Shown: piece after piece, positions 26,067 to 37,640 of the stretch
How positions within the stretch are numbered: position 1 is the stretch's first letter
Layout: each line of letters opens with the position of its first letter
Notes under the pieces: model-generated
Database searches by the model: none
The model's input: only the letters and a program-made list of their open reading frames with translations
What the model was told of the DNA's origin: nothing
NCBI GenBank assembly: GCA_018398805.1
Contig: JAGFBZ010002379.1
Location: forward strand, 1,798,001-1,862,000
Reading direction: 5' to 3'
Source: Hirundichthys speculiger
Taxonomy: Eukaryota; Chordata; Actinopteri; Beloniformes; Exocoetidae
Length of the DNA: 64,000 nt
Made by a program: the position numbers and the translations under genes

Positions 26067-26482
26067 CACTGCAAATTATTTGGTTCTTACCAAGAAAAAA
26101 AAACTTACATTTAGAAGCGTTAGATATTTTTTCTTGTTTTAATAATTACTTTCTTATTTTAAGTCTCAGTATAATCATATATCAAGTAAAACTTTACTTT
26201 TTTGTCTCAAACAGGCAGGGAATCCTAAAATGAGACAATTAACACTTAAAATAAGATGTATTACGTTTTTCCTCCTCCTCCTCTCCTCTCATCAAAATAA
26301 ATCTTGTTTAAAGTTATACCTTTCCTAAATATAGATACAAGTGTTCCTATCTTAATTTAAGAAATCTTACCAAGCGAATTATCTTGCTGCATGGACAGAT
26401 TTTTTTCACTTGTTTTGAGTACCTTTTTCCTTAGTTGTAGTGTTTTTATCTTATTTGAAGACCCCCCCCTTTTTTTGCAGTG
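26067..26482. mobile_element. TA-flanked MITE with CACTGCAAA ends
   Basis: The left end cactgcaaatt is mirrored by the right end ttttttgcagtg, with TA on each side (26065-26066 and 26483-26484). The interior has inverted phrases such as cttgttttaa and cttgttttgag. It is 416 bp with no coding potential. The superfamily is uncertain. Confidence 0.75.
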
Positions 26483-26632
26483 TAATCATTAACAATCAGT
26501 TGCATGGCTTTCCGCTTTGGTGACCCCTTTGCAAAAGCAGAAAAGTCTGAAGAAAAAAAGCTTAAAGGGATTTAAAAGAAAACAAACAGCCATACAGTTT
26601 GTCTTGATCAACCAGTTTTAGTACAGTCCATC

Positions 26633-26638
26633 TTTATT
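26633..26638 (-). terminator. Likely polyadenylation signal of the lipoxygenase gene
   Basis: AATAAA on the minus strand, about 210 bp past the lipoxygenase stop codon at 26848. It is the first canonical signal I see in that direction, so the 3'UTR probably ends near 26.61 kb. No transcript evidence is available. Confidence 0.5.
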
Positions 26639-26847
26639 CATAGAAGCAGGACAGTCAACCCTTTTTCCCTTTTAATACTTCAGCTTTTTTTTTTTTTTTA
26701 AAAGAAATTGAATAATCAGATTTGAGCTGGCATTGTCAAAAAAATTATAGTTTTGCCTCAGCATGTTATACTGTGCCTATCCTTGCTACTGTGAATGCAC
26801 TTTCCATCATGCAATACAGATTCAAGTGTCTGCTGGGCACCTCTTTT

Positions 26848-29217
26848 TTAAATGGCTACGCTGTTCTCTATTCCCGCTGGCTCCAGATACGTGTAGGGTA
26901 TTTCAAGCTTAGAGTTTCGAGCTGTGATCTCTTCGCTTAGAAAGGACAGCTCTGCTTGAAATTCTTTAATCATCTGCTTCGGGGCAGGCTCGTCAAATCG
27001 TTCTTCGGGATATGCGCCCAAAGGAACCTGTCATTATGACAAAAACATCACATCAGGCTGACATGGTACTTTAAAGAGTCACGATCATCCCACTCTGTGC
27101 TCATGAACACTAAACTTACCACATCAGTGTACTTGTCTGAGAGCAACCAAATCATTGCTACAAACTTTACTGTCTCTCCAATGTTTGGGAGGACCTTGAG
27201 AATTGTCTCCGTGCTCGACTGGCCCTTGGTCATTGGAGGTGGTCCTCGCAGCAGGAGTGAGCCGTTGGGCACCCAGGAGTTGTAGTCAAACTGGAATAAC
27301 AGACACTTCTGTAATAATGTGTGATTCATTATGCTTATAGATTTCCATTTGATCTTACATTAACGCTAACAGGATGCAAGATACACGAGAACGGCAACCT
27401 TCACACTGTTCAGTGCATTTGGCAAAGCTTCATATAATACAGTCTCAAAACTAAGGAAAAAGTGGAAGGGTTTAGGAAATTCTTGAATTTTAAATTCTAA
27501 AGTATAATTCATAAAACTTTCCAATCATTTACAGGTATGCTGACAAGTCTTTTTCAATCTGTGGTCCCAAATATGTGCTATTGCCCCACCTGTCCATTAT
27601 TAACAGCAGCATGTTGCACGGACACAGTGAAGATCACCATGGTGATGAACTTGACCACTTCCTCTGTAGTACTGAAGCATGCTGGAAACCCTGTCAGTAA
27701 CACCGCCGCCATCAGTTCATATGTAGCAGTAATTACGCATGAGATTCCATCTTGCTGTTGCTTATTATCCAGTCTTTTACCTGAGAGTTTGTTTTTGTGA
27801 CAGCCATGTATGAATATCTCATCGATCCATTCCTGCAGCTCAGGGTCTTTACGCACATCACTGTCTGATGGATAGTAGTACTCCACCATGCTCCTCACAA
27901 AGCTGGTTTAAAACAAGAAAATTAAATAGTTACAGTTAAATTTTATTACTCAAATTAAAAGTCTGACTGCAACACAGCAGATGACCTCTTCTGCCTGGAC
28001 TCTCCCTTGAGTTGGTCCAAGAGTTGTAAGCTAGATACGCACTGTGTCTGCATGCATATTTTTTAATAGGATCTCTTAGATCAAAATTTGTTTCATTGTC
28101 TTTTGAAAAACAATCCAGTTTCAAATGTGGCAATATTTTAATATTGTCATATTAATCATGACCTGTTGATGATGTTCCACAGCTTCAGACCGTCATCTCT
28201 GTAGTAGAAGTTGGGGATTGACTCCAGTCCCCGTGCAGTGATGTTCTCTGGCAGACAAAGGGAGCTGTAGGTCATTTCTGACAGAGCCCTTCCCATGAGC
28301 TCCTTCACACCTTTTTGTCCAAGTGAACTCTAGTGGTCAGTAATGCAAGAAGAATTACTTAAAGTTGCTATATTTCAAAAATAAAATCAAAATATTCTCA
28401 TTATGCATTGAAATGCTTCAATTGGTCTCCACAGTGGAGATTATCCCCCCCAAACAAAACTATGCATGCACACTGAAAGCACCGTACCGTAGTCAAAGCC
28501 CCGTCAGGTCCTAAAAGAGATTTTACACCCACTTTGTTTATGTGCAGAGTGTCCCGGAAGTGTGGGATCAGTAGCTGGACAAAGAGGGGAACAGATACTG
28601 AAATGAAAATCCTGTAGCATTCACGGCTCAGTCACGTTAAGAGAAATAATGCCAACATTTTAACGGTTCACCAGTTATATCGGACGATACCTTGTAGAAG
28701 GGATGAATCACAGGGAAGCTGCGGAGAGCAGCGACAGCAAAGACCTCAGCCAGATAGTGAGTCTTCATGAGGTGATGGACCACCTGATATTCCAATGAAT
28801 CTGAGCTTTTGAAAAACAGCTTGGCCAGGAGCCAGTCTGTGTCTGGGTCACTAGGCAGAAAGATGGGGTTCTGCTCAGAAGGCTGTTGCTGAAGCTGGAA
28901 TTAAAACATAAATAAAGATAGAATGCTGAAAAATCATGAACCACACACACAGTCAGTGAGATACCAAATATGCTCACTGGGACTGAATAAACTCAGGAAA
29001 TTCAATTTTGGAGTTTCAGGACTGGATTTTGTATTTTGAGCTCACTAGTAAAGTACCTGTATAGCAAGAGGCATCAGTTTGTTCTCAGGGTTCATGTAGA
29101 GCAAGCATAAACCAGCTGTTATATGTGAAGAGATTTGATCCTTCACCACTGCAGATATTCCATCCATCATCTCCTGGTCACACAGGAATATGTTGCCCTT
29201 CTGTATGCGAGAGAGAC

Positions 29218-29267
<50 letters not shown>

Positions 29268-30052
29268 TAAATGAGCTATCAAAATACAAGGGTTTGTTTA
29301 GTCAGTCCAAATTAAAAAAGTCATGAAACAAATGACAAGGTTTATATTGCACCAATAGTTAAAATACCACAGTGGTTAGTAACATTACATTTAATGTTCA
29401 CCATTAGCAGCCAATAAGTTAGTATTTTCAAATTATACAGGGAGTGACATTTTTCATACCTCCATTTCCTTTTTCAGAGTGCTTCCATCTGCCAGGAAAG
29501 GTTTCACCATCTCATCTGTGACTGGAAAGTTTGGGGGAAGTTTCAAGCAGCGCTTGATGACACAAGGGTTGGCTCCATTCAAAAACTGGAATCCGAAAAA
29601 CTCATCCTCTTTCCAGTGCTCTGAAACATACTCTGGAGGAATAACAGCAGGGAAATATAACATTACTCTCTATAGGAATGTTACATTTTAACTTTAAACT
29701 CATGGTAATAATTAGAGGTGGGCGGATCGATTCCAAATATCGATAATATCGATACCAGCGCTGGTATTGATATCAAATGATACTCGTGTAAAAAGATCGA
29801 TACTCAGTTTTTTTTTCTCTTCCACAACACTAAGAATTCATTGAAGTCTGTGTCTGACACGCTGTCACTGTGTCCCCCTCCCCCCCTCGTCTCGTCTTTT
29901 GATGTTGCATCATCACGTGGCTCAGCAGTGTCGGCCAAACAAGCATGCAGGTAGACTCAGTCTGGCCCCTCCCCCCAGGCCCGCCCACTTACAAAAGACA
30001 CTAAGGAAACAGAAAGGAAAGAAAGGAAAGAAAAAAAAGGAAAAAAAAAGAA

Positions 30053-30084
<32 letters not shown>

Positions 30085-30167
30085 AAAAAAGAAAAAAAAA
30101 AAGAAAAGAAAAAAGAAAAAGAAAAAGAAAAGAAAAAAAAAAGAAAAAAAGGGAAAAAGAAAAAAGA

Positions 30168-30198
<31 letters not shown>

Positions 30199-32068
30199 AG
30201 AAAAAAGAAAAAAGAAAGGAAATCAAAAAAGAAAAGAAAAAAAAAAAAAAAAAGAAAAAGAAAAGAAGAAAAAGAAAAAAAAGAAAAAAAAAGAAAAAAA
30301 GGAAAAAAAAGAAAAAAAAAAAACAAAAAAAAAAAGAAAAGAAAAAAGGAACAAGAAAAGAAAAAAAGGAAAAAAGAAAAAAAAGAGAAAAAAAAGAAAA
30401 AAGAAAAATTATTTTAAAAAAAAAAATAAAAGGGAAAAAAAGAAAAAAGGAAAAGAGAAAAGAAAGGAAAGGAAAAAAAGAAAAAAAGAAAAAAAAAGAG
30501 AAAAAAGAAAAAAAGACAACAACAAAACAGAACAATTTAACTCCAATCAATATTTACACAAAAATGTAATCAATATTTACTCAAAAATGTTAATTGTGAT
30601 AATAAAGTATTTTACTGTCACCTATAAACGCCAAAAGGTCAGCAGTTTCATGATAGATTAAGCTGAAAAAGTATCGGTATTGGTATTGGTATCGGCAATA
30701 CTGGCCCTGTATTTACTTGGTATCGGATCGATACCAAAATTCCCAGTATCGCCCAGCTCTAGTAATAATCGTTCCAAATTAATTAGCTGAGATGCCAATC
30801 TTTTACCTGACATTGGAGTCTTTTTGGTCCAGAAGATTTGTTTCATGTCTTCAATGCTTTCCCAATGTTTTTTAGATCCAGCCAGGCCTTTGAACAGCAA
30901 TTCGGCACCCCTGAAATAAAGAAAGCATAAAAAGTTTAAAAAAAATAAATAAAATCTGTGTACATGTTCTCATACAAATGCTTCAGAACAGAGTATGATG
31001 TCCATATATCAAAATCACTAACTCACATAATTCTTCTTGTGAATAAGAGTTCATCTGCTTTAGACACAGAGAAGCGTAGTTCAGCTGGGAGCTCAGATAT
31101 ATCTTTGAAGTGACTGCCGTGTGGCAGCCTTTCATCTGAGATCGCCCATCTAAAACAAGAAAAAAAGTCACATGAAGCTTCGTTCAGATAGCGTCCTGAG
31201 ACACACAGCAGGAGCAAACTACAATAGAAACTCACTGGTACAAGCTCTTTTTGAGCTGTAGCTCTGTTTTGCGGTGTTCAATCAGCAAGGGATGCTCTTC
31301 CTCAAAAACCTTCATGGCTTCAAGGTGGGAAAAAAAATGCATTTGTGAATAAAAAACCATCAAACAAAACAAAACATACATGAAAAGATTTGGTTAAATC
31401 TATGAATGATCAGCATTAATTATGACCTCTCCCTCCTCTGAGCTCCACCATTTCTCCCCTGGAGATCCATCTGTAACAGGGAAACAAAGAGTCTTCTCCT
31501 TCTGGAGTCATCACCGTTATTTTGGAGCAATACCACTCATCTTCTGGGAAAATCAGAAAGGGATCCTTTTCCACCTTGACCAGCAGAAGTTTCCCCAGCG
31601 CCATGCTGGTTTTTATGGTGTAAGTCCGAGTCTGAGAAGGACAGTTAATGCAAATGTATTTAAATTAAGTTGGTGTAACGGTCGGAGGATGCAGCACAGC
31701 TCAACACGGATCTAGTTTTTAAGTAGACATTCAACCCAACAAGAAAAATGCATGCACAAAGTTTGTCTGCAAAGCTTAAGTGGTGCTCAAATCTAACTAA
31801 AAACAAACTTAAAATCACAAATACACAATGAAAGTACAACAGGTAAAAACAATAGTCTCAGATAAGGCAAACCTGATTTCCCTGTTTAAACAGATGCTAT
31901 CAAGAACTAAATGCAACTTGCCGTCCCCGCTTTAAAGTCGATGCCAAAGTTGTCCAGCTCGGTGCGTTCACTTTGCCCTTTTGTTCCAAATAAGGTGATA
32001 TATATGTGGTCTATTGTCCCAGCATACTTCATGTCACCTGTTGTTACAGTCGCCTTGTATTCAGCCAT
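26848..32068 (-). CDS. Polyunsaturated fatty acid lipoxygenase, ALOX15B/ALOXE3-like, 14 exons
   Basis: Non-heme iron enzyme that dioxygenates polyunsaturated fatty acids or isomerises their hydroperoxides. Minus-strand exons: 32068-31922, 31631-31427, 31317-31236, 31149-31027, 30910-30807, 29632-29460, 29200-29057, 28894-28691, 28574-28488, 28329-28163, 27902-27781, 27690-27590, 27290-27120, 27027-26848. They total 2010 bases and every junction keeps frame, giving 669 residues. Residues 1 to about 115 are the PLAT domain and the rest is the catalytic domain. Iron ligands are His367 and His372 (HHLMKTH), His546, Asn550 (QHAAVNNGQ) and the C-terminal Ile669 (ENSVAI). Motifs such as LCLPENI, YYYRDDG and PYTYLEP resemble mammalian ALOX15B/ALOX12B/ALOXE3 more than ALOX5, but the exact orthologue and product specificity cannot be settled here. 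Intron 1 appears to use a GC donor. A polyadenylation signal lies about 210 bp downstream. Fourteen exons is the usual count for animal lipoxygenases. Confidence 0.93.
29222..29263. repeat. Poly-A run, 42 bases
   Basis: A perfect run of A on the plus strand. In the lipoxygenase transcript it is a poly-U run ending about 20 bases before the exon 7 acceptor at 29200, so it extends the natural polypyrimidine tract. Length is likely polymorphic and hard to assemble. Confidence 0.95.
29713..30761. mobile_element. hAT-like element filling lipoxygenase intron 5, perfect 8-bp target-site duplication
   Basis: Flanks gtaataat at 29705-29712 and 30762-30769 are identical. The left end TAGAGGTGGGCGGA is mirrored by gcccagctcta, and subterminal tatcgatacc / ggtatcgg phrases occur on both sides. 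The 1049-bp element contains no transposase; half of it is an A/G tract (30006-30515). The surrounding intron is 1174 bp, so only about 117 bp would remain without the insertion and its duplicate. Confidence 0.85.
30006..30515. repeat. Roughly 510-bp homopurine (AAAAG-type) tract
   Basis: Almost pure A and G on the plus strand, with the main break at attattttaaa near 30408. It produces long Lys-rich or Phe-rich open frames that are artefacts. In the lipoxygenase pre-mRNA it is a U/C-rich tract inside intron 5. Confidence 0.95.
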
Positions 32069-32884
32069 GGTAACTTTGTGAAAACTGGAGATAAAAAGAC
32101 AAAAAGCTTAAATGCATATGCCCTTAAGAACTCAAACATTACTTCTCAAACAACAGAAATAAATATCATGATAGCCTACTTGTTGAGTGCTATCCTTTAC
32201 ACATAATGCCGGTCAAAAAAAGGGGCTATTTGTACCTACCTCTGTCCTGCTTTTCCCGTTGACCTCGTCTGTCTGGCACTAAAGTGATAAATACCTGGTG
32301 TGAAAACCATGGAGGAATGTAAGGGGGCGTGTTCCAGTAGACATGAAGACATGTTTGGATTGGTCCATCACCTGAACCCAAGGTACTAAAATGCAAAAAA
32401 TCATTTGAAAATGTTTATGTTTAGATCCACCTTTAGTCTCTCCATTCTACCATTAAATGTAAGGGACGTTTTGAAGTCCCTCCTTTACTGAAAATAGTAA
32501 CGTCTTTGCTTGTTGCTTTACCTTGTGAAGTTCAGCTGATTACAACTGTGATGATGCAAAGGTAAACTGTTTGTAGCCGAAACACCGAATTGAGTTTAAA
32601 ATTCTGCTTCTCGCATATAAGGCCCTTAATGGCCTAGCTCCGTGCTATTTACAAGACTTGATAGCACGCTATGCGCCTAATAGAGCTCTCCGCTCTCAGA
32701 GTGCAGGATTACTCGTCGGTCCTAGAATATCCAAAAGTAGGTTTGGAGGATGGGCCTTCTGCTACCAGGCACCTTTTTTTATGGAACCAACAACCAATTT
32801 GGGTTAAGGAGGCTGACACCATCTCCATCTTTAAAACTAAATTGAAAATATTTTTGTTCAGTAAAGCCTACAGTTATTCTAAAC

Positions 32885-33607
32885 CAGGGGTGTCAAACTC
32901 ATTTTCAGTGAGGGCCACATCAGATTCATGGTTGCCCTCGAAGGGCCAGATTGACAACATGAAGGTAACAAAATTAACTACACCTTGTTAAATAACGGTT
33001 TCTGTATTTATTAAGTATTCAAGTATCAAATATTTAACACATGATTATATTAAACTCAGGGTTTGTGGTTGTAAGAGTATCCATTATCTTGGTTTCAGAA
33101 GCAGAAACGATTCTTTGTTTTTCTTGCAGGCTAAAGTTAGCATACTTAGCTCTGTGTTTGCTCTCAAAATGCTGATGTAGATTATGCTCTTTCATGACTG
33201 ACACCCGCCTCATAACACAAAAGACAGACCTGCTATTTCTTCACCTTGAGGTACAAACTTGTATTCGTTTTCTCATCGTTCATGAAACTGCCTTCCTTGT
33301 GGATCAAATTTTCTTTTCTTGGACATGTTGGGGTTAATTTGTAGAGGTTTTTCTTAAGTTCGTCAGTACTGAAAATCGTCTTGATGTCTTGCTCATGGTT
33401 ATATACCGTTATCTTGTTGGTAACGACGAAATGCATTATGGGAGATGAAGTTTATTGTCCATACACGCTTTAAAGCGCTGAAAGCTTATTTTAAGTCTTA
33501 AAATATTGGTTCAAAATTTAAGCCAATAATGCACAAGCTCCGAAGGGCCACATAAAACGATGTGGTGGGCCACATTTGGCCCGTGGGCCTTGTGTTTGAC
33601 ACATGTG
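32885..33607. mobile_element. hAT-type element inserted in the LINE
   Basis: Begins caggggtgtcaaac and ends gtttgacacatgtg, the typical hAT (Charlie-like) terminal pair. The 8-bp flanks ttctaaac (32877-32884) and gtccaaac (33608-33615) match at six of eight positions. The ends contain the usual gagggccacat / gtgggccacattt phrases. No transposase survives. It entered after the surrounding LINE. Confidence 0.8.
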
Positions 33608-33900
33608 GTCCAAACTATAGTGTGTAGGGACTAATAGTTATAGCCATATTTGTAGTAGCTAAGACTAGACTAGGCCCGTCTTAATCACAGCTTCTTCATA
33701 GTTATGCTGCTATAGGCCTACGCTGCAGGGGGACGCCAACATGATCTGCTGAGTGGTGTCTCCACTGCTTTTCTCCTTTTCCTTCCCTTTCTTCCTCCCT
33801 TCCTCCTCCTCCTCCAGCTCACTCATAATTAATTGGGAGCACCTTGTTACTGTAACTGTGCTCCATATTCTTTACTTTCCTGTGGTTTGTTGTGCTGTTT

Positions 33901-33902
<2 letters not shown>

Positions 33903-33930
<28 letters not shown>
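33903..33930. repeat. Poly-C run, 28 bases
   Basis: A perfect homopolymer in the LINE 3' region. It may be wrong in length because such runs are hard to sequence. Confidence 0.95.
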
Positions 33931-33931
<1 letters not shown>

Positions 33932-34478
33932 GTGTATTTGCAGGCCAGAGTTTCCTGGGTTTCATGCTGACTTGCAGTTCCATCCTCTGGCCATCCCGGG
34001 GTTCTCCTCCACTTGTGTTTGGGGTTCCAACTGGCGTGGTGATCGGCGACCTGGTCCTCTGGCCATCTCATCCCAGTGCTGCTGCCTCCATCTGTTTATA
34101 TTTATATGATCATTTCATTCAGTCATTTGTGTGCTCTCCTCTCTCTGTCCTACATCCTCTCTCTGTCCTGTCTCCCCTCTTTTCTTTCTTTACCCGGCTG
34201 GCCTTCGGCAGGAAGGTCCCCCCATATGAGCCAGGTCCTGCTCAAGGTTTCTTCCTCTTAAAGTGGAGTTTTTACTTGCCTCTGTTTGGCTTAAAGGTTT
34301 TTTTCTCCCTCTGTGGAAGTTTTTTTAATTGCCATTATCCTTGATTGGATTTAATATTATAATTTTAGTTAATGACATTTGCTTGGGGGTCATGACTGGG
34401 TCTCTGTAAAGCGCCTAGAGACAATTGACATTGTAACAGACGCTATACAAATAAAATTGAATTGAACTGAATTGAACA

Positions 34479-37199
34479 CCAGAGTTTGTCCTCCAGCACT
34501 GTGGAGCAGGTTTCTGTCAGAAGTTGCTGTTCCTGCTCTGCTACTGGCATTTTGTTCAATTTTCTGGATGGAGCTCAGAACATTGACAGATACTTCATCT
34601 GTTCACCAGTTCACTATTGCAGTTCACTGCACTGCACCAGTTCTGCAGTGCAGATGTAACAACTTTTGAGTGTGTTTATTTTGCTCTGTATGGGAGTATG
34701 AGTATGTGAAAATTGTTGGACAGAGTTGTAAATGTCTGATTCAGTAAGGTAACAATTCAGGTAATAAATAACCACTATAAAGGAATAAACATCTCTCCTG
34801 TGTATTTAAAGCCAATTGAGAAGGCATATAAGGCTGTATTTTAAAGTTGGTCATCATGGTGGTACTCAGAGAGCTGAACAGTTTCTCAAGTGGTACGCAG
34901 TATTAAAAGTTTGAGAACCACTGTTGTAGACATTGAAACTGGGCATTTAGTCTTAAATTTTGATTAAATTCAGTTTCAGTTTGCTAACTCACCATATTAG
35001 GTTTGTCTTGTTCACTTTAAACATGTGTGGACTGAATTACGTGACCACCTACATGAGAGACGCTTTGATAATGGAAACAAGCTTTACTCACTCAGCAATA
35101 AAAAACAGAAATAATTACAGAAGTCACTTGTCATTAAAAGTCATCAGTGCAAATAAATTTCAAGTTCCAGAACCAGGAAACAGACAATCATAAAGGAACA
35201 AAGAATCTGGTAATGAGGCCAGGAAATGATAAGAATTTCAATAATAATAAAAGCCCTTAAGATTTAAATACTCCTGAAGGTAATCAGGTAAATGTTTGCA
35301 GGTCAGAAGAGGTGAACAGGTGGGTTTGATGACAAGCAGGGAAGAGCTGAAACAGACACTGGAGACCTCTGGTGGGTGGAGAAAAATAAGGAACAGTACA
35401 GGGAAAAACTTAACTGGCATGAAAAGACTCAGCCCAGGACCAAAAATAAAGATCATGACAATATGCATGAAGGACATCGTCATGGAACAGGTGTATGTGA
35501 AAAGGTATACATATGGTTTACATGATTAATATATTTGTTCCCTACAGAATGTTTGGGTATTGCTTTATTTCCAAAAATTTTCTTTTTTTTCCTTAAAGTT
35601 ACTTCAGAATATTTTTTCTCCCCCTTGCTTTTTCTTTAATTCCAAAACCAACTTGAAGTCAGGTTTTTATGTTTGCTGCATGATGCATCAATGCTGCAAA
35701 CCTAAACCTGTGGAAACCAGACTGAGGCCATGCTGTCGGTAGGTTGGGTCTGGGAACAAGAATGTTGGCTGTGACTGTTTGATTTATACTGATAGAAAAA
35801 CTAACACAACAAGTGTGACCAGTCTGTGACCAGTGTGGACTTTAAGTCAGACATCATTGTCATGTTTTCATCCCACAGCCTGAGAATCTGAGCACGTCAG
35901 TGAAAGTTCTATCTCATGACTGATACCATTACCTGCGATGGACTGGCGATCCGTCCACGGTGTACCCCTGCCTTTTGAAAGGTCATTCATGCACATTTTC
36001 TTTCTTTCTTTCTTTGCAAATTCTGAGCAGAGTGTCAGATATCTTGATATGAAACATCTTCAAGAACCAAGACAAGCAAGTCCACTTACCTTGATTCAAG
36101 CTTTTGAGAAACTGCTTTCTTATGACCATCCAAACATTCTCTGTTGAATAAATGGAATCTGTAACAGATTAGTTCAAAGGATTTTTTTTTTTTTTTTTAT
36201 GTCAGTAATGGTGACCCATGAGGTGTTCTGTTATGACTCTTACCTTTTCCTGCTATTCCTGTTTGGCTGGGCAACCAGATCTAAAGTTTGCTGGTTGTTC
36301 AAAAATGTGGAGGCTGAAATGTTCTTCCTCTAAACTCACATTTGGTGATAGAGATTACTATACTTGATTGTGCTTTTTATGCTGAAACCTTTTTTCTTTT
36401 TGTATCCTTTCCCAGATCCTGACCTTGGCACAATCCTATCTTACACGTCAATAGACAATTCTCTTGACTTCATGCTTTGTTTGTCACTCCAACATGCACC
36501 ATTAACTGCAAGAGCTCTTATAGACAAGTGGCTACATTTTCTAATTGTATCCATTGAACTGAGCCCAGGGAAACTGACGATGTTCAAGAGTCATTCAGTG
36601 ATCACTGACAGAAGAAAGATGCACCAATTTTGCTTTGCCATTAGGAGATATTTTGTGCAAACCAATGAGAAAAGATATTATAAAGTTTTGTTGAAGCAGA
36701 TGCTTAGTGTTATTAAGAACTGTATGAAACTCTGAGGAGAATAAAAATCATATCAAAGCATAAATTGTTGTAGGTTTTTTTTTTTTTAACTCACCACAAG
36801 GTGTCAAGCATGAACAATGTAAACAAAGCCACTTAGATTATTAATACAGTGCCGCTGAGAGCTGCAGTACATCTCAACTTGTCAACACTTCCTCACTTCC
36901 TGTTGGTGATCATGACTGAATGCAGCTAATAACTTCTCTTTGCCAACATGAACAAGTTTATTATTTATTTATTAGACAGCACTCATCGGAATGATCAATG
37001 TGCTGTCCAATGGGAAATCCAAGGAGGTCAGTGAACGCCTAAGCGCCTGCCAAGTACAACAATTTACAGTCCCATGAAAACAAGTTATAATCTATTTATG
37101 TTATAAATGATTTGATTATAAAGAAGATTCATTTGGACGTCAGCACGTGTTAAAATTAGGTAAATACAGCCTCCGATTAACAGCAACACATCATTATTC
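34479..37199. other. Intergenic, no gene seen
   Basis: The longest frame (36364-36735, 123 codons) has no recognisable domain or splice context and I do not call it. A fragment at 35935-35975 (gcgatggactggcgatccgt) looks like a SINE-tail scrap. The stretch at 35250-35460 has a repeat-like feel, but I cannot name it. Confidence 0.4.
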
Positions 37200-37640
37200 A
37201 CTTAACTAAACAATGAGCCAGTGTGTGAAAAACTATGGACAGTCTTCTGCTTCCCCAGGAGTTATGAGGCTACACAATCACCAGGTACTGCTAATCAAAT
37301 GCATTTGATTGATTATCAGCTACATTTATAAAAGCAAACATTTTGGTCTCAAAGAGAAAACAGACATACACAAAAAGTAATTAAAGAGTGAGCAAGGGAG
37401 TGGGACACTGAAAAAAGGATAAGGTTGTTTGTGCAGGTCAACAAAGTCATTTCGTCATATCAACAGTGTCTTAACACAGTGTCAAAGGGAGAAGACATAA
37501 GCAACCTTCTTAGAGAAGGAACTGCTGCTGGTTGTTGATTTTGGAAGAATTTCAAGGCTGTTTCCAAATGAGTGCAATAGCTGATGAGGCTAACAGAATT
37601 GCCTCTATATTATACTAGTTTTAAGCTGTTGTACCTCAGA
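37200..37640 (+). pseudogene. Tc1-like transposon 5' fragment
   Basis: The stretch aagcaaccttcttagagaaggaactgctgctgg...ggctgtttccaaatgag matches the start of a fish Tc1 transposase gene (leucine/arginine start, then an HTH region). It ends abruptly near 37640 with no catalytic domain, so it is a truncated remnant. The left boundary is approximate. Confidence 0.55.

Larger units (their letters stand above)
32575..34478 (+). mobile_element. Non-LTR LINE 3' region, split by a hAT insertion
   Basis: At 32590-32884 the plus strand encodes the end of a reverse-transcriptase polyprotein (KALNGLAPCYLQDLI, then ALRSQSAG and ISKSRFGG), with frame breaks. The same element resumes at 33616 with a long 3' untranslated region and ends in tgtaaagcgcctagagaca and aataaaattgaattgaactg, a tail followed by TTGAA-type repeats. 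It resembles L2/Rex-type fish LINEs; the exact clade is not certain. It is inactive. Confidence 0.7.

Noticed and set aside
29899..30550. Long Lys-rich and Phe-rich open frames of up to 197 codons
   Set aside because: They arise only from the A/G homopolymer tract inside a transposon and encode low-complexity protein.
36364..36735. 123-codon plus-strand frame
   Set aside because: No recognisable domain, AT-rich composition like its flanks, and no splice sites linking it to anything.
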